DNA from: Pelodera strongyloides
Taxonomy: Eukaryota > Nematoda > Chromadorea > Rhabditida > Rhabditidae
Direction: 5' to 3'
DNA: 64,000 nt
Assembly (NCBI GenBank): GCA_036852015.1
Contig: JAANDG010000658.1
Location: 1-64,000, forward strand
Every line of letters starts with the position of its first letter. The first letter of the stretch is position 1. The position numbers were made by a program, and so were the translations under genes. This document shows, in pieces, positions 37,901-52,900 of the stretch. Below the pieces are notes generated by a model. That model was given only the letters and a program-made list of their open reading frames with translations. It had not been told where the DNA came from and searched no databases.

Positions 37901-40900
37901 TATCTTTTGGTTGAATTTCATTTTGAGAAGTAGAGGAGAAATAACCGTATTGTCGAAACCAGTTGCTTCCTTCGTATTCCCTGCGGTGTTAATAAAAACA
38001 ACTTTACCTAGTGCAGTTATTGCGCTTTATGCGAGCCCTATAGAATTCCCAAATTACGGTTTATATGTAAACGCACGTTAGCTGTTCTTTGGCCATTGGT
38101 ATGTAATATTGATTCTAATATATTAATTCGAGTTGTGTTCCAGGACTCTCTTATTGCGTTCGTGCGTGCGGCCCAACTCGAGTTGGTGTGGGTATCGGAG
38201 CGCGAGGAGATCGAAGTCTCCAGAAACTGGTCGGACATCAAACAATTGGACTTGCCGATGCTGCAAAACTACTACAAGCAGGTATTTCTTTTGTGGTAAC
38301 TTCTCTTGGATGTGCTTACTCAGAGAATCTTGCTTTGGCTTGATAATATGTAAGTATATAGTGGTAACTTCTCTTGGATGTGCTTACTCAGAGAATCTTG
38401 CTTTGGCTTGATAATATGTAAGTATACTGATGTATACCACGTTTTTCCCAATTGAAATTGCGAACTTTCAGTTGCTGCACGAGATGGAACTCCGCGAGAA
38501 GCCGTTCAACGACGTGCACAATCAAGGAGCCGCTCTGCTCAACCAGGGTCACCCAGCTGTACATGTGATCGAGGTGGGAGATTTTACATGGGGAACATGG
38601 GGATGGGGATAGCGTAATTAGTGAGCGTTGAGATGTTGAGAGAAATGTAGCGTAGTTGGCTTGAATACCGTACGCTAGTGTTATGGATGTTAGTGAGTGA
38701 ACTTTGACGGAACGTAAGAGAATATCAATTTTGAATAGATGTCAGGATTGAGAGGGTGGGAAAGTTGTTTGTTCAATAATTGACTTTAAGGTGTACCTCC
38801 GTACCATGCAACAACAATGGGACTGGCTCCTGTCGCTATCCAAGTGCCTTGAAGAGCACCTTCGTGATGCGCTCAATCTCAGATCGGTGAGGGTTGACCT
38901 TTTTTTATTAACATATATTGCGAATAGCGGAATCTGAATTCCTTGAGAAATTATAGTAGCCATCCAATGAGGTAACGGAAGTAATTGAATTCCTTGACTA
39001 TGGTGTATTGAAATTAGACCTGGTTGACACTTATCGGCTGGCACACTGATTTTACACCTCTTTCTATGTGTCACCCTCTACGGGTACTTACGTACACAAA
39101 CGTGTAACTCTCCACTGTTTACAACGTTGTCGTCTTCAGTTCCTGGAAGAGGCCCAAGATGCCGAGCAATGGATGGAGGAACAGTCGGAGATGCTGGAAC
39201 GAAACTACAACAGAACTGACTTCTCGCTCGAGGAAGGCGAACGCTTCTTGAGAGAACTCGACGAGATCAAGGTTAGTTGACGTTGACTATGCTCTTGTGG
39301 ATGTTTTTGGCCTTTGTTAGATGTTGCATGAAGCATGAAGTATGTGATTTCTCCGTGAAATTTGTGCGCTGATCTCATGAATAAGGTGGTGTCTAAAGAA
39401 AACGGGGGATCGTTAGGGTAATTACGTATTGTGATAATGAGAGGCGCAGCAACTCCCTTTGAGGCTAGAAGCACGCTAATGCTCGCTTTTTGTTTTTACT
39501 AACGTCAATGTTTTTAGGAGATCCTCAACAAGTACCACTCGGTGCTGCTTGCTTTGACCGAGAGATCCGCAACCATTTCGCCGCTTTGGCAGCGTGGAGA
39601 ACGAATCTCGCGCCCGATCACCGTCACCGCGCTCTGCGACTACTCGGACAAGCAGGTGAACATCCGTGCCGGAGATGACGTCACCCTGCTCGACAACGGC
39701 GATCTGATCAAGTGGACGATTCGCGACATTAGCGGTCAGGAGGGACAAGTTCCATCTGTGGTATTCCGCATCCCGCCACCGGATCCGCGACTCACCGACA
39801 TGCTCAGTCGACTCCTGCAAAAGTACGAGAAGCTGCGCAAGCTCTGGGACAAGAAGCACAGAATGGTTCGGTTCTACATGGTGCTCAACACGATGAAGAC
39901 GATTCAGTGAGTTGTTTCTTTGTGAATATTTTTAGTGACTTTTTATTGAAGGGGTGCAATTTAGTGTTGAGAGTTTTGGTTTTATATGTTCACGGGGTCC
40001 CGGCACTTGGCGGACAGTCGGTAAGCGTCGTTACTCATTGATCCGTTTTAACGCTTGTGCCTTATGCGTCATTGGAACACAATTAACACAAATGCTCTCT
40101 GTGAAGTGAATATTTCTTATATTCTAGGGGCTGGGACCTGGACACTTTCAACAAGATTGACCCCGACCAGCGAGATGCCATCATGAAGGCACTCAACGAC
40201 GACGCCAACAAACTACTCAGCGAGCTGGACCCCAACGATCCACTCGCACTGAGGCTCAAGGAGGAACTTCGCCTGACGAATGAGCACTTCTGGAATTTGC
40301 TCAATCAGAGCCAGAAGCCGCCAGGTTGGTTTTGATTTTCCTTTTTTAGTGAGGCGTGTATGTGTGTGCGTGTGAAGCTGTTATGAAAGGACTACCAAAC
40401 ATTTCATTCTTAATGACCTATTTTGCAGAGCCCGACTACGCAAGCCAGTACGATCAAAAGATTGCCGACCTGCTTCGAAAACTCGAAGAAGCATGGAGAA
40501 AACTGAACGACAGAGTCAACCGGCCTGTTGCCAGAACACCCGAGGAGATGGAGCAGGCCATCATCGAACACAAGGTTCCTTTTGGTATCAGTACTTTTAC
40601 TTTATTGTTTCTGGGAGTAATTTCTGAAGGTGTTTTGTGCAAGTGACGGAAGATTGTATAGTGTGAAGTCGAAAGAGATTAGAGCCGTCTGCAGATTTGA
40701 ATAGTTCTGCAGGTTACAAGTGAGTAAGCTACAAACGTACAAACTATGTTGTCTAATCAATACATACCAATACATAACGTACGACAGCCATATGTAGCTG
40801 ATTTATTGGCTTTTTATTGGTACTACATTTCAGGAGTTCGAAGACGCACTTCAAGCTCTCGATGCCGAAGTTGGCAACGTGAAAGAACTGTTCCGCCAGC

Positions 40901-43900
40901 TGCCCAACCCGACGCCGACTCAAAGAGTCAACAACGACAAGATGGGCGTTCTCTGGGAGAACCTCTGGGATCTTTCCCGCATGTACGTAGAGAGGATCAA
41001 GGTGCTCGAGGCAGTGCTTAACGGAATGATCGAGGTTTGTGTGTGGAACATGTTTGTGATTAAGATGTATGTAACCTGTAGTTAAGCCTCAGTAAAGTTA
41101 AAACTGGGTAGTATATTGAATCCTCAATAGAAGTCAAAGAAGCGTCTTAGAAACGATGCCTAATGGAATATGTGGGACTTGATTCATGATGTTTTGAAAG
41201 TGGTTTACATTAGTAGTTGGGAAATGTAGAGAAATGAGTTTTTTTCCAGGTGGGAGACATTGTCCGCGCTCACGAGATCACCCTCAACAGCTTTGACGAC
41301 ATGCCATCCGCCCTGGAGAAGCTCCGCGGAGTGCACAGCCAGCTTCTCGAGATGAACATGGTCCTGCAACAGCAGCAGACTGTCATCGACACACTGAACA
41401 AGAATGTGGCTGCACTTAGACAGCACGTGGCACGCACCAGGATTGACTCGCCGAAGTGAGTTGATGGTCCTTGCAACTTTTTGCTCCTTGGAATCTGATG
41501 TTTGCGGTTTTGAATTGGCTCACCGTCGTGAGCCATTCAACCCTTTTGACCGATAGGTTAACTAGATGCAAACGACGTCGTGGCAGATTTTGTCCTACCG
41601 GATCTGTGTGTCCTACCGGATCTGGCAGCAATGGAATGTTTGACACTTTTTTCGCGAGTGTATTTTCTTAGCTGGTATTTCATTTTTGTTGTTTCAGCCA
41701 CCCCGATGTGGACAGAATCGAAGAGGAGGTTCAGCAATTGAACGTTCGCTGGGAGAACGTCGGCGCTCAAGTCGCCGAGAGACTCAAGGCTACCGAGAGA
41801 GCCCTTCAGATCCAGATGGTCTTCCGCTCGGAGTACGAGAACGAGATGGCCTGGCTTGACAGAGTATGTTATGCCTCGTTTTTTTCCTATGGTTTTCACC
41901 AAGAGTCCCCGTTCAATTTGCACCCTGATTCAGTCCTTAGACCGAAAAATTGTGTTCTTTCCGTTCGTTCTCCTTTCGGGTTATACTAGGTTTTTTACGT
42001 GGAGGTTTGTGTGTGTTGTACCTGATTGGATACTCTGTTATAATATCTTATGTTCTTTTTAGGTGGAGGACACTATCAACAAGTTGCGCAAGCCTGAGGA
42101 GCTCCGCCCCGAGGAGTACCAGAAGCAACTCGACCTGCTCGTTGCTGAATATGCTCAACTGCAAGAGAGAACCGAAGCGATCGAGAATGTGAACCGCGAG
42201 GGTGGAAAGTTCATTCGCGATGCCAAGGTTTGTACTTGGGATATGTTTTTTTTCTGTGGCGAGAGCAAGGTGGAGAGAGAGGGAGAAAAAACCAGTTACT
42301 CTCGCGTTTTCAGTATATATAAAGGCTAGCAATTTCGAAGTTCGTAGTAGTTACTGTTTTCTTACTCTAGAACTACGACCTCCGTCTCGGCCAGTTTGGC
42401 GACAACGTCGTTCGCATTCATGGACACGGAATCCGCAAGGAATTCAGAAGGTATGTGATTTCCGAAGATTGTACAGTAACCATTGTGACCGTACCCAGTT
42501 TTCTGGGAATCCTGTCGGTAACTCTTTCTGTTGGAGCTGGACATCTAGTTAAGCTAGTATCAACCCGAATTTCTAACGGTTATTTTTAGTTGTAATTGCA
42601 CCCCCGGCATCCGGTACACAAATATAGTCGTTGAAAAGATAGTGACGATTCCGCTCATTAATGAACGATACGTGCTAGAATTCTGGAGCTGAACTCTTAT
42701 TTCCGACTGTTTAGAAGCGAACCGCAGCCAAAGAACGGCGCTCAGATCGTGACCGAGGAGTTGGAGGCCCTGAACAGAAGATTCGCTCAACTCAGCTCAT
42801 TGATTCTGGAGCGAAGAAATGTGATGCAAGTACTCATCCAGAACTGGAAGAGACAGAAGCAGGTATGTAGATTTAAATTGCTCATAAGAGCTGGCCTCAC
42901 AGCTTGACGTCACTCTCACGATGTGTTGAATAATGAAAAAAAAAGATTCTCGAACATCTGCATGAAATTCGGTTTCGATTTGGTTGTTCAACATTTTATG
43001 CAGAGTGATTTCAAATTGGTGGTCTGTGTGCGTCAGAATCGTATCCATAAGAAACTTCTCGTTAACTTTGCCTGAACAAAACACATCAATATGAGCCGAA
43101 TGAAGTGTTGAACACAGTGCATAATACTAAAGCCTTTCCATAACAGAACTAAGCGATTAGCAATTAAGTTTCCGCCGAGTGAAGCACTATAGGAAAAAGA
43201 ATTGACGTTGTGTTAATGCAGCTGCAATAACATTTTGCCAGTTTGTGTGTGACAAAATAGCAGTGAATTTTGTTTTGAATATTGAATGATCTGTGGACCC
43301 TGGACAATGTGCATTTGAGTACTGTACAGTACTGCACAGCGAATTGCTGGAAAAAAAAATCTCGGAAAAGACCACAGTGTTCGACACCTTACTTATATAC
43401 ATATTTTAGCGCAAACTCACTGCCTTCGCACATAATAGTTTATTTAGTTTATATTTGGTTTAACGGGTCAGGTATACATGTTAAGTGTAGAACGTCCACG
43501 ACTTCTCTTCAGCTCTTCAGTTAATATTTATACCCCTTCCTTTCAACAGTTAACTGTTATTTTATCTTACGTATTAGTATCTTGAATACATGCTGGCTAG
43601 CAAATAACTCGTCGAGTTTATTTCTCAAAACATAACATACGATGCCGTCAAATCCAACGCGTTCCAGGCAGACCTCCTTTCAAATGATTCTGAAATTGAA
43701 ATAATAAGATCACCACCATTTGCTTCATGAATACACGGCTTACAACATTTTTTTTACTTTTTAAGAATAACAGAACTCGTGTGTGTGAGTGTTGTACTAC
43801 ATTGCTGTTTTCCTTATTTTTCGTTTTCTGACTGCGTGTGTGTGTTTGCTGGTTTCATTACCCCTTTTTTCATGTTTGTTTTTAATTTGCCATAGATTGA

Positions 43901-46900
43901 TTAGTTGCAGGTTGCAGGTGGTCGATGTCGTCGTCCTCCGTTGTGTGATATTAAAAACCTGTTTGCAGTTGTTGTTGTGCTTATCCGCCTGTGCACCGGC
44001 GAGTCCGTCTGTCGGCTACGTGTGTAATTATCGACGCTTTGTGTTGCTCAGTTATTGATCGATCAGTTGGGCGTGACGTGTGATCGATCGTATGATCAGT
44101 GCGTGTGCGTGTGGCTGATCGTCGGCTTCTTCACCCGTGTGTCCTTCTCTTTCACATTTTTATTGCGTGCCCCGTCCCCCTGTCCGCTGTCTGCTTCCGC
44201 CATACGCCCTGTTCACTCACACAACCCCAGTGGTCGTTTCCGAGACAGTATTTTGTGATACTGTCTAGTGTCAGTGCGTGCGCAGGTGTGTCATTGTCCC
44301 GGGCCCGCAGTGTGCACACGTCGCATGCTGACCGTTGAGCTTCTAGGAGGAGGAAGACCGCCGACGTGCCGAAGAAGAGGAAAAGAGAAGAGCCTTTGAA
44401 GCGGCTCGTCTGAAGGCTCTGGAAGATGCCGACAGACTGAGACGTGAGCGCGAGGCGGCGGAAGCAGCCAGACGCGCTGCTGAGGAGGCCGATAGGCTTC
44501 GCAGGCAGAGGGAGGCTGATGATGCTGCACGACGTGCAGCTGATGACGCAGAGAGGAGACGGCGTGAAGCCGAGGAGGAGGCTCGCCGGCGGGCTGAAGA
44601 GGAAGCTCGCCGCAGAGCTGATGAAGCTCGCCGCAGAGCTGAGGAAGAAGCGCGCCGTCGTGCAGCCGATGAGGCTGAGAGACGGCGCCGGGAAGAGGAA
44701 GAACGCCGACGTCGTGAAGAGGAAGAGCGTAGACGCAGAGAGGCTGAGAAGCCTAAGGTTGGTTTTTTAATATACACGTTTGCTTTACGAATTAGCACGT
44801 TTGGTTTTTTGCCATAACCAGCTGGCGTTTTATTCACACGTTTCTCCTCATTAATTGCGTGTTAGGTTGCCCAATTCCAACAACCACTGTTTTGCGGCTC
44901 TTAATATGCTGTGTTTGTGAAATCACTCAAAGAATAAGCTTCTTCATGGCGCGTGAATTTGCTGTTGAGCGTTTATTTGCCTTAAATTACTTTTGTTGCG
45001 TGCTTTCTAAAGCAACGATTCGAAATATGCTCATAATTTTACCGCTTTAAATGTTCTTTCTTTGCGCTGGTGAAAATAATCAGTGTCATACAGTTATACT
45101 TCTAGTGAGTAGTTCTGAAACGTATTTAAGGTTGAATGTAGTGGCCGTAAATTTATTTAATTAATCCAAAGCGCCGGAGGAATCATCGTCCTTAAAGGGT
45201 CGCAGTCACTACAAATTCGTCGTTTTTGTTCGTTTCTCATTAAATATACTAAGTTATGAAGAAAATTAAGGTACCCGCAGCAAATTTCAGCAAAACGAAC
45301 TCAGGGAGAGAAATCACTGACTATGGGATTTAGTAATCTACTGTACTATGCTATTGCCCGTATAGCGGTTGATACTAAATCCCTGATAAACTACCCTCTA
45401 GGTGTAACACTGCAGGCTATTTATTCTCCGCGTGATCCTCACAATTGCATATACGCCCCTGCGACGGTAATTTAGCAAATCCCATTCTCATTGATTTCTC
45501 TCCATGAGTTCGCTTTTCTGCCTCTTTTTAATGGCATCATATTGTTCTACATAACTTCCTATATTTAATGAAAAGCGAATAAAAAGACTGAATTTGTAGT
45601 GACTGCGTCCCTTTAATAATTTAATTCGCTGCATACAAGTGTATAATGTTTACTTATTTTAGATGCCCGATTTGAACATCCAACAACCACTGACCATACA
45701 TGAGGGAGTCACTGAGGACACGTTCGATGAATTCGATCAGCATGGCCAAGTTCCCGATCGCGCCAAGGTCACGGAGCATGAGGACGAGATGCAGATGTAC
45801 CAGGAGGAGACCATCACTCAAACGCAGTTCTATGAGATGGAAGGTGTTCTACACAAGCAGACCGGAGAAATTCTCACATTCGTCGAGGCCGTTCGACAGG
45901 GACTTCTCGACTTGCACTCCGGAGGAGGTCAATTCTTTGATCTGGTTTCCGGATCAAGAATCTCGCTTGAGAAGGCTGCCGAACTCGGATACATTGATGG
46001 TGGATTCAACGAGGCACTGAACAACAAGTGGGGAATCCGTCATCCAGAGACAGGAGAAGAGCTGACTCTCCTGGAAGCCATACAGTGTGGACTGTACGAC
46101 CCGGATGTCCGCCAACTGAGAGACATTAACAGTGGTGAAATTCTCTCCATGTCCGAGTGCGTGAGCAAGAATATTATTTCGTTCCTCGCCCAGCACAAGC
46201 TCATCAAGATGGGAATTCTCAAACTTCCGCCAATGTCCTTGCACTCAGCTATTGAGAAAGGACTGCTGAACCCACAGACTGGAGAATTCACCGGAAGGTG
46301 CACAGGCGAAAGACTCCCATTGAAGGATGCTCTTTATCACGGATACGTTGAGATCCTTGGGCACGGACAGGCACCTATGATCGCAACATCACTCACGGAT
46401 GCAATTGAGAATGAATACATCAATGCTAACAATGGCGAATTTGTGGACCGTAACTCCGATGACAAGTTCCAACTTCACGAAGCCACCAGCGCCAAGCACA
46501 ATCTGTTGAACCGCCATATCCCGGAGATTGTCAACACATCTGACCAGACGCATCTCACTCTTGGAGAGGCTATCGTCCGGAATGCGATTGATAATCGCAA
46601 TGGATGTTTCCGGGACCTTCAGAAACGCCAGAATCTCTCGCTGCGTGAAGCACACGCAGAAGGCTTGATCTGCAGACCACTTACTCTCACTGAGATCTAT
46701 GAGCGAAATCTTGTCGATTCGACCGGACACTTCATCGATGCTGGAACCAAGCAGCGTTACACACTTTTGGAAGCAGTTGCCTCCGGTGTGCTCGACCCAG
46801 AAGTTCGTCACATCGTCGATCAAGAGGAACAGGACGTTATTTCAATTTCTTCAGCTATGGAACGCGGAGTGCTGAATGCTGATGGAAAAATTGTCGTCGA

Positions 46901-49900
46901 GAAGGAGCAAAAGGAATATTCCATTGAACAGGCAGTCAGGGAAGGTCTGTTGACGAAGCGAGTTCGTCACTCCATCTTCGATGTTAAGGGATTCAAGAAC
47001 ACGCAAACAGGACAACAACTAAGCTTCATTGAGGCCGTTGAAGTTGGTGTCCTCATCGTCAATGCTGAACGTGTGGTCGACTTGTCAACACAAGAGAGTT
47101 TCCTTCTTTCGGACGCACATGCCAAGGAAATCGTTGACCCCACCCTCTTGGAGCTCCTCTTGAAACCTGCTGGAATTAAGGACGGATCATCAACAATCTC
47201 TGTTCTTCGTGCAGTTGCTAAGGGAATCATTGATCCATCAAAACCAGTTTTCTTCGACAAGAACACGAAACAAGAGTTCTCAGTGAAAGAAGCATACCAC
47301 CGCGGCCTTATCACACTGCGTGGTGCTCTGCTTGTTCATGGCCTGTTCGATATCCACCCATCACTTGTAACACCTGTCAAGAGGGTAGACAAGAAGAAGC
47401 GCATCAGTCGTCCTGGACAACCTCAATTCGAGCTTGCTGCCGACCAAGTCAAGGTTACACTCGAGGAAGCCATGAAACAAGGACTGATCGATTCACGCAC
47501 CCAGAGATTCCGACAAGGAGACATTGACATGAGCCTGCAAGATGCTCTTGCCCAGGGGCTCATTGATCCTCACAGTGAATGGATCGTTCCCTCGAAGGAG
47601 AAGGGTGCAGGCCCAACTATCGAAGAGAAAACAACCGAAACAGTGGCTGAGACTGGACAACAACTGGCACCGAAGGTCTATCCAGACAGGAACATCGAGG
47701 AATCGGTCACCACTGTCAAGCGTGTTCGCACCACAGAAACAACTGCTCTGGGTGGTCCCGGTGGCGTCTCTGTCTACCGTGCGATCACTGGTGCCAAAGG
47801 AACAATGGAAGTTCCCGCGAGCGGGTATCATCTCTACGAGGCGGAACGCAAGGGTATCGTTGACCTGACCACAGGAAAAATCACTCCTCCCAACGTTGAT
47901 CAACAAATCGACTTCGCCGAGGGAATCGAGCTTGGTATTCTCGACTCGAGGACAATTTCTGTTCGTGATAATTCAGGAAGAATGATTCCGGTTACCGAAG
48001 CGCTTGAAAAGAAGGTGATGGACCGCAATGGATTTGTCAATGGGAAGAACATTGAACGTGCCATCGAACAAAGAGACATTGTTGTGGATGCCGAGGCTCT
48101 TGTCCCCGTCGATGCTGGTAACAAAATCATTCAGTTCTCCTCTGCTTCTGGCCCTGTCCTCAGTTTCCGACCAATTGGAACTCCTGTCGTGGAAGAGCAA
48201 GATCAATCATGGACATTTGATTCAACCAAGGGCGAACTTGTTGATCACATCTCTGGTGAGCGTTTGACTCTCGAAGCCGCCCTTGCTTCTGGAAAGTTGA
48301 CATCTGAGGATCTTCGTGTCCGTGACGCACTCACTGGTCGTGAAATGACTTTCGAGGAGGCCGAGAAGTGGGGAATTATCGACAGCAAGAGAGGTTTCTA
48401 CTTTGACAAGCGAGATAACAAGAGACTGTCATTCCACGAAGCTGCTCAACAACACAGAGTGTACCCTACTGGCGGAGTTCCAGACAATGCTGGAGATTCA
48501 GTCCAGACCACAGTTAAAGTGCACACGAGAACCCAGGTCGCTAAGAAGGAAGCTTTGCCAATCGGTGGACAGGCCGCTCTCGGTGGCTCACTGAGCAATG
48601 TTCTCAGCCTTGGATGGTATGATTCATCGAGTGGCACTTTCACTCACCCCGACACCCACAAGAAACTGACGCTGAAGGAAGCCATAATCAAGGGAATGTT
48701 CAATCCCTATGGTACAACAGTTCATGATCGCCGATTCAACAAGGACGTCTCTCTCCTGGAAGCGATTCAAGAGGGAATTGTCGATGACACCGCTGGAACC
48801 GTTGCTGATACCATCTCTGGAAGAAAGTACAACTTGAAGGACGCTCTTCAGGAGGGTCTTCTCAAAGGTCAAGGTCTTGCCGAATCCTTGGACAGTGGCC
48901 TTTTCTCTGGACGTGTTGACATGGCCACTGGAAACTACACTACTAATGAAGGAAGGAGTCTCCCTCTGCATGAGGCTCTGCGAACCAAGGTTGTTGATTC
49001 TGGATCGGTACTTATTCGCGACCCTGCTTCTGGTGTAGAGTACAACTACGACGAGGCTGTTTCACGGAGGATCGTCGATCCAGACCGTGGTGTAATCCAC
49101 AACACAAGAACTCAGCAATCCACTCCATTTTCGCAGGCAATGACACAAGGAATGATGGGAGTTTCAAGCACCCGTCGCCCGACATCCACCGGACACAAAC
49201 TCGTGGAACAAAAACTCCAGTTGACCCCTTTTGCCCCTAGCGGAGGAGTGGCTCTCCGCGATCAAAAAGTCACTGATGGTGAACGACATGAAATGATGGA
49301 CCTCGGAGGTGGCAACCAGGTTATGGTGAAGGTTGTCAAAGGAGAAGGTGGTGTGGAGAAGGGAGAGTACGTCGATCCAAACACCGGAATGAAGTTCACG
49401 ATTCAGATGCACGGAGACCCGTTTGTAACCGAGACGAAGACAACGGTCAAGAGCACTTCTCAGGTTCAGTCTGTTGAACTTGAACCGCACGCTGAGTTTG
49501 TGGGAATCGACCGTATCAGGGACAAGAGAAACAACCGCGTGATGTCACTGGAAGATGCAAAGCGCATGGGACTGGCAAGAGTGGATAAGAAGGGCAAGCA
49601 AATGACAAAAACGTACGCTGTCTTCCGCTCGAACATTCAGAACGCTGTCAGCAAGGGTGTGATCGATGCAAACGGTGACAAGATCAGCTTGCAAGACGCA
49701 ATCCGTTCTCGGATCATTAACATCCAGGATCTGACATACCACAACACCAAGACCGGAGAGTCTTTGCCACTTCCCCAAGCCGCTAATATGGGGCTTCTCG
49801 ACGTTACACTGTCCGAAACATTGCCAAAGGGCGTATCGAACCCTGCCAACAACGAAAGAATTCCCACTTCAAGAGCTGTTCAACTTGGAATTGTTGATGC

Positions 49901-52900
49901 GAGAACTGGGGATGTTCAAAACCCGTTCACTAAGGAAAAACTTACCTGGTTGGACATTCTGAAACCAGTGTACAATGCTGTTACTAACGAAGGAGTTTAC
50001 GATCCGACCAAAGGGTATGGAGTTCCTGTGACGAGTGCCCTTAATGATGGACTTATCGATACGCGCTCCGCGAAATACCACAATCCTATAACTGGAGAGA
50101 GCATTGATCTTGCTAGTGCAGCCGATAAGGGATTAATCGATCGCGACACCTACAACACGTTGACCCGTCCCAGCATTACTGACTATCGTACCAACAGAGG
50201 CGTCAGTTTGATCGAGGCAGTGGATTCGAAGTTGATCGACCCCAGGCACCGCACCGTTCAGCTTTCCCGGCACAGCATTGTACCTATTGCGAAAGCCGTA
50301 CAAGATGGTCGTATCCCCGCGGAAATTGGAGAGAAGATGCGCCGCATCGACAAAATTACGTTCGCTGAAGCTTTGGGACGAGGACTGATCGATGTCACCA
50401 AGAACCTCTTCACGGATCCGGACACCGGACGACAGATCACCATTGATCAAGCAATCGAGAACGGCTACATGGATACTGGAAGTGTCCAAACTGGAGCCGA
50501 CGAAAAGAACCTGGCAAATCTTCTAAATGCGGAGGAATTCGATGAGAACTCTGGACGCATCCGTGATAAGAAGAGCGGCTTACATCTAACTTTCAAGGCT
50601 GCTGTTGATCGTGATGTGCTGGATGGAGACTCCCTTCTTCACGAAACTGAATCTGGTGAGACGATGACATTGAGAGAGGCAGTTGGGCGTGGAACGATCG
50701 ACTCCGATGGCAAATACGTTGATTCAAAAACAGGACAGAAGATGAAACTGAAGGATGCTGTTAGCAGCGGGCTTCTTGCCCTTATTTCTTCGCCAATGGA
50801 CGCCGCACGGGCCGTGGCAGAGGCCGTAAAGCGACGTGATGCAGAGGGTTACAAGTTCCGCATTGAGAACCTCGACGACAGGGCCGGCAGCCGAACTAGC
50901 GTCCCCAAGTTCCGAGAGGAAAGCACCGTGTTCCGCATGTCCAGGCCAGAGCCTGCATTGTCTGTCCGAATGAGAACCTCCGACAGCAGTGGAATCCTCG
51001 GAGATCGAGCGAGAAGCATCATTGAAGATCCAGCGACACTTGCCGAGATGCAGCACGAATTCATTTCAAATCTCGAATCACAGCAGTTCGACACTGACGC
51101 CCGAATCATCGAGAACCCGGCAACGAACGATCGTGTATCAGTTCGGGAAGCAGCAGAAACTGGTTTGTTCGATGTTCTCACTGGCGAAATTGTGAATCCA
51201 GAAACCGGAAGACGTTATTCCATTCCACGGGCCGTCCATTTGAAGATGCTGAACTCTGAGCCTGCGAAGCGGCTGATGGAATCACTTAATATGTCCACTG
51301 AGGAACTTCAACCTCATCTGCCAAGCACTGCCACTGCTCATACTACAACCACATACACATCATCTTCGACCTCGTACCCTTCTGAACCAACTCCCGCAAA
51401 TGGAGACTCGACACAGCAGAAGAGGTGGTCCAAAACCGTCAGCTGGCAAGGAAAGCCTGAAGAGCTCCGAAAGTCCCAAACGGATCCTCTGAGGCAATAT
51501 ACGACATATTCCTCCACTACTGAAGACACTGAAGATGCTCCCTCTTGGGCTCGCAAGCCCTAGTTTTTTTTATTGATTTTTTGTGTGTGTTAACTCAGTT
51601 ACAATAAATAACGGTGATTAATTGGGCATAATACCGCACGTGGACGAGTTACTTTACTTGTATGTTACTGGACGCGTTGAGTGAATTCGAACAGCTTGAA
51701 TTTGAAAGTTGATGTATGTACTTGTCCTTCGAGGTAAATCCGCTTGAACTCCGGTGCTGTATTATGCCTCTTCCATGTTTGCCTTATGTTTGAAACCATC
51801 ATTCCTCAAGAAGAAGACGTATTGCCTCGTAATCAGGAGATTTCCAATCATTTTGTTTGTGTTTTTTATCACTTGTGATATATGGTTTTCACTTGCATAA
51901 TTGATCGGTGTTCACTTTCCTTCAGTAAGTTCACTTACCCAACCAAGTGCCTCAATGATTTTCGCTCAAAAGCATTTGTATGTATTCGCACGCATTCTTG
52001 TTTCACTGCCGAGTTGTGCTAGTTTCTTGTTTAGTGGTCAATGCAGAATTTTATTTTTGGATTGTATATTTTTGATGTAAAATTTTCATCCCGTACATGT
52101 TCGCTTTGTGTTGTGTTAAAATCGAACAAAAAAGACTGAACAGAAATACAGCTCATTCAATTTCACATGTTTGCAAATAACGTGGTGACAGAGACAGCAT
52201 TTCAATATTTTTTTGTTTATGCGTTTCATATTATGTGTGATGATAACAGAACGAATGGTGATCTTTTTGTACTTGTGAACAAATCATTTGATTCCTCATG
52301 GCTTTAAGGATCAGGCGTCTCATTATGAGTAGTTTCAAATTATGCGTGTGACATTTGAATCTAATCGTGCGAACCGCATATAACGTGGAGTTCTCCGAAG
52401 GCTACGAATTAATTACTAAAGAAAAACCGAATAAAAACGACTACATGGACGGAAATATGTAGTGTTTTTGGCTCGGATTTAAGGAACTAGTTTGAAAGTA
52501 CGACATTTGGTAGTGTACCAGGGTGTACTAGTTCTGGGGGTGATATTGGCATTACATATTATTGGTTTACATAATAATATTGTTATTGGTTTGCTTGCAC
52601 TGCTTCTTTATTATTTTGTGTAGCTTAGCATGATCATGTGCATATACAATTGAGCGTCCAAAATGTTAGATTCTCAGCACTATTTGTTAGAGTATCCGTT
52701 TTTTTTTCACGCGTATGCACTGAAATGATTGAACCATGAATGTAAGGGATCTGTCAACAAATAGTGTGATAATGTGGAAAATATTGAAGATCTGAATATT
52801 CTTAGGTAAACAAGCGTCATATACATTGATTCGCTGTAAAAACGTCAAAATTCACTGTTAAAAATGATGCTAGCGTCCTACAAGATCCAGATTTGAACAA

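Noticed and set aside
44343..44837. 164-codon minus-strand Ser/Arg-rich ORF
   Set aside because: It is the antisense shadow of the Glu/Arg/Ala helix exon.
45663..45665. ATG directly after the acceptor as a separate gene start
   Set aside because: The phase-0 join to 44757 and the known A-form structure make it internal, though a trans-spliced short form cannot be excluded.
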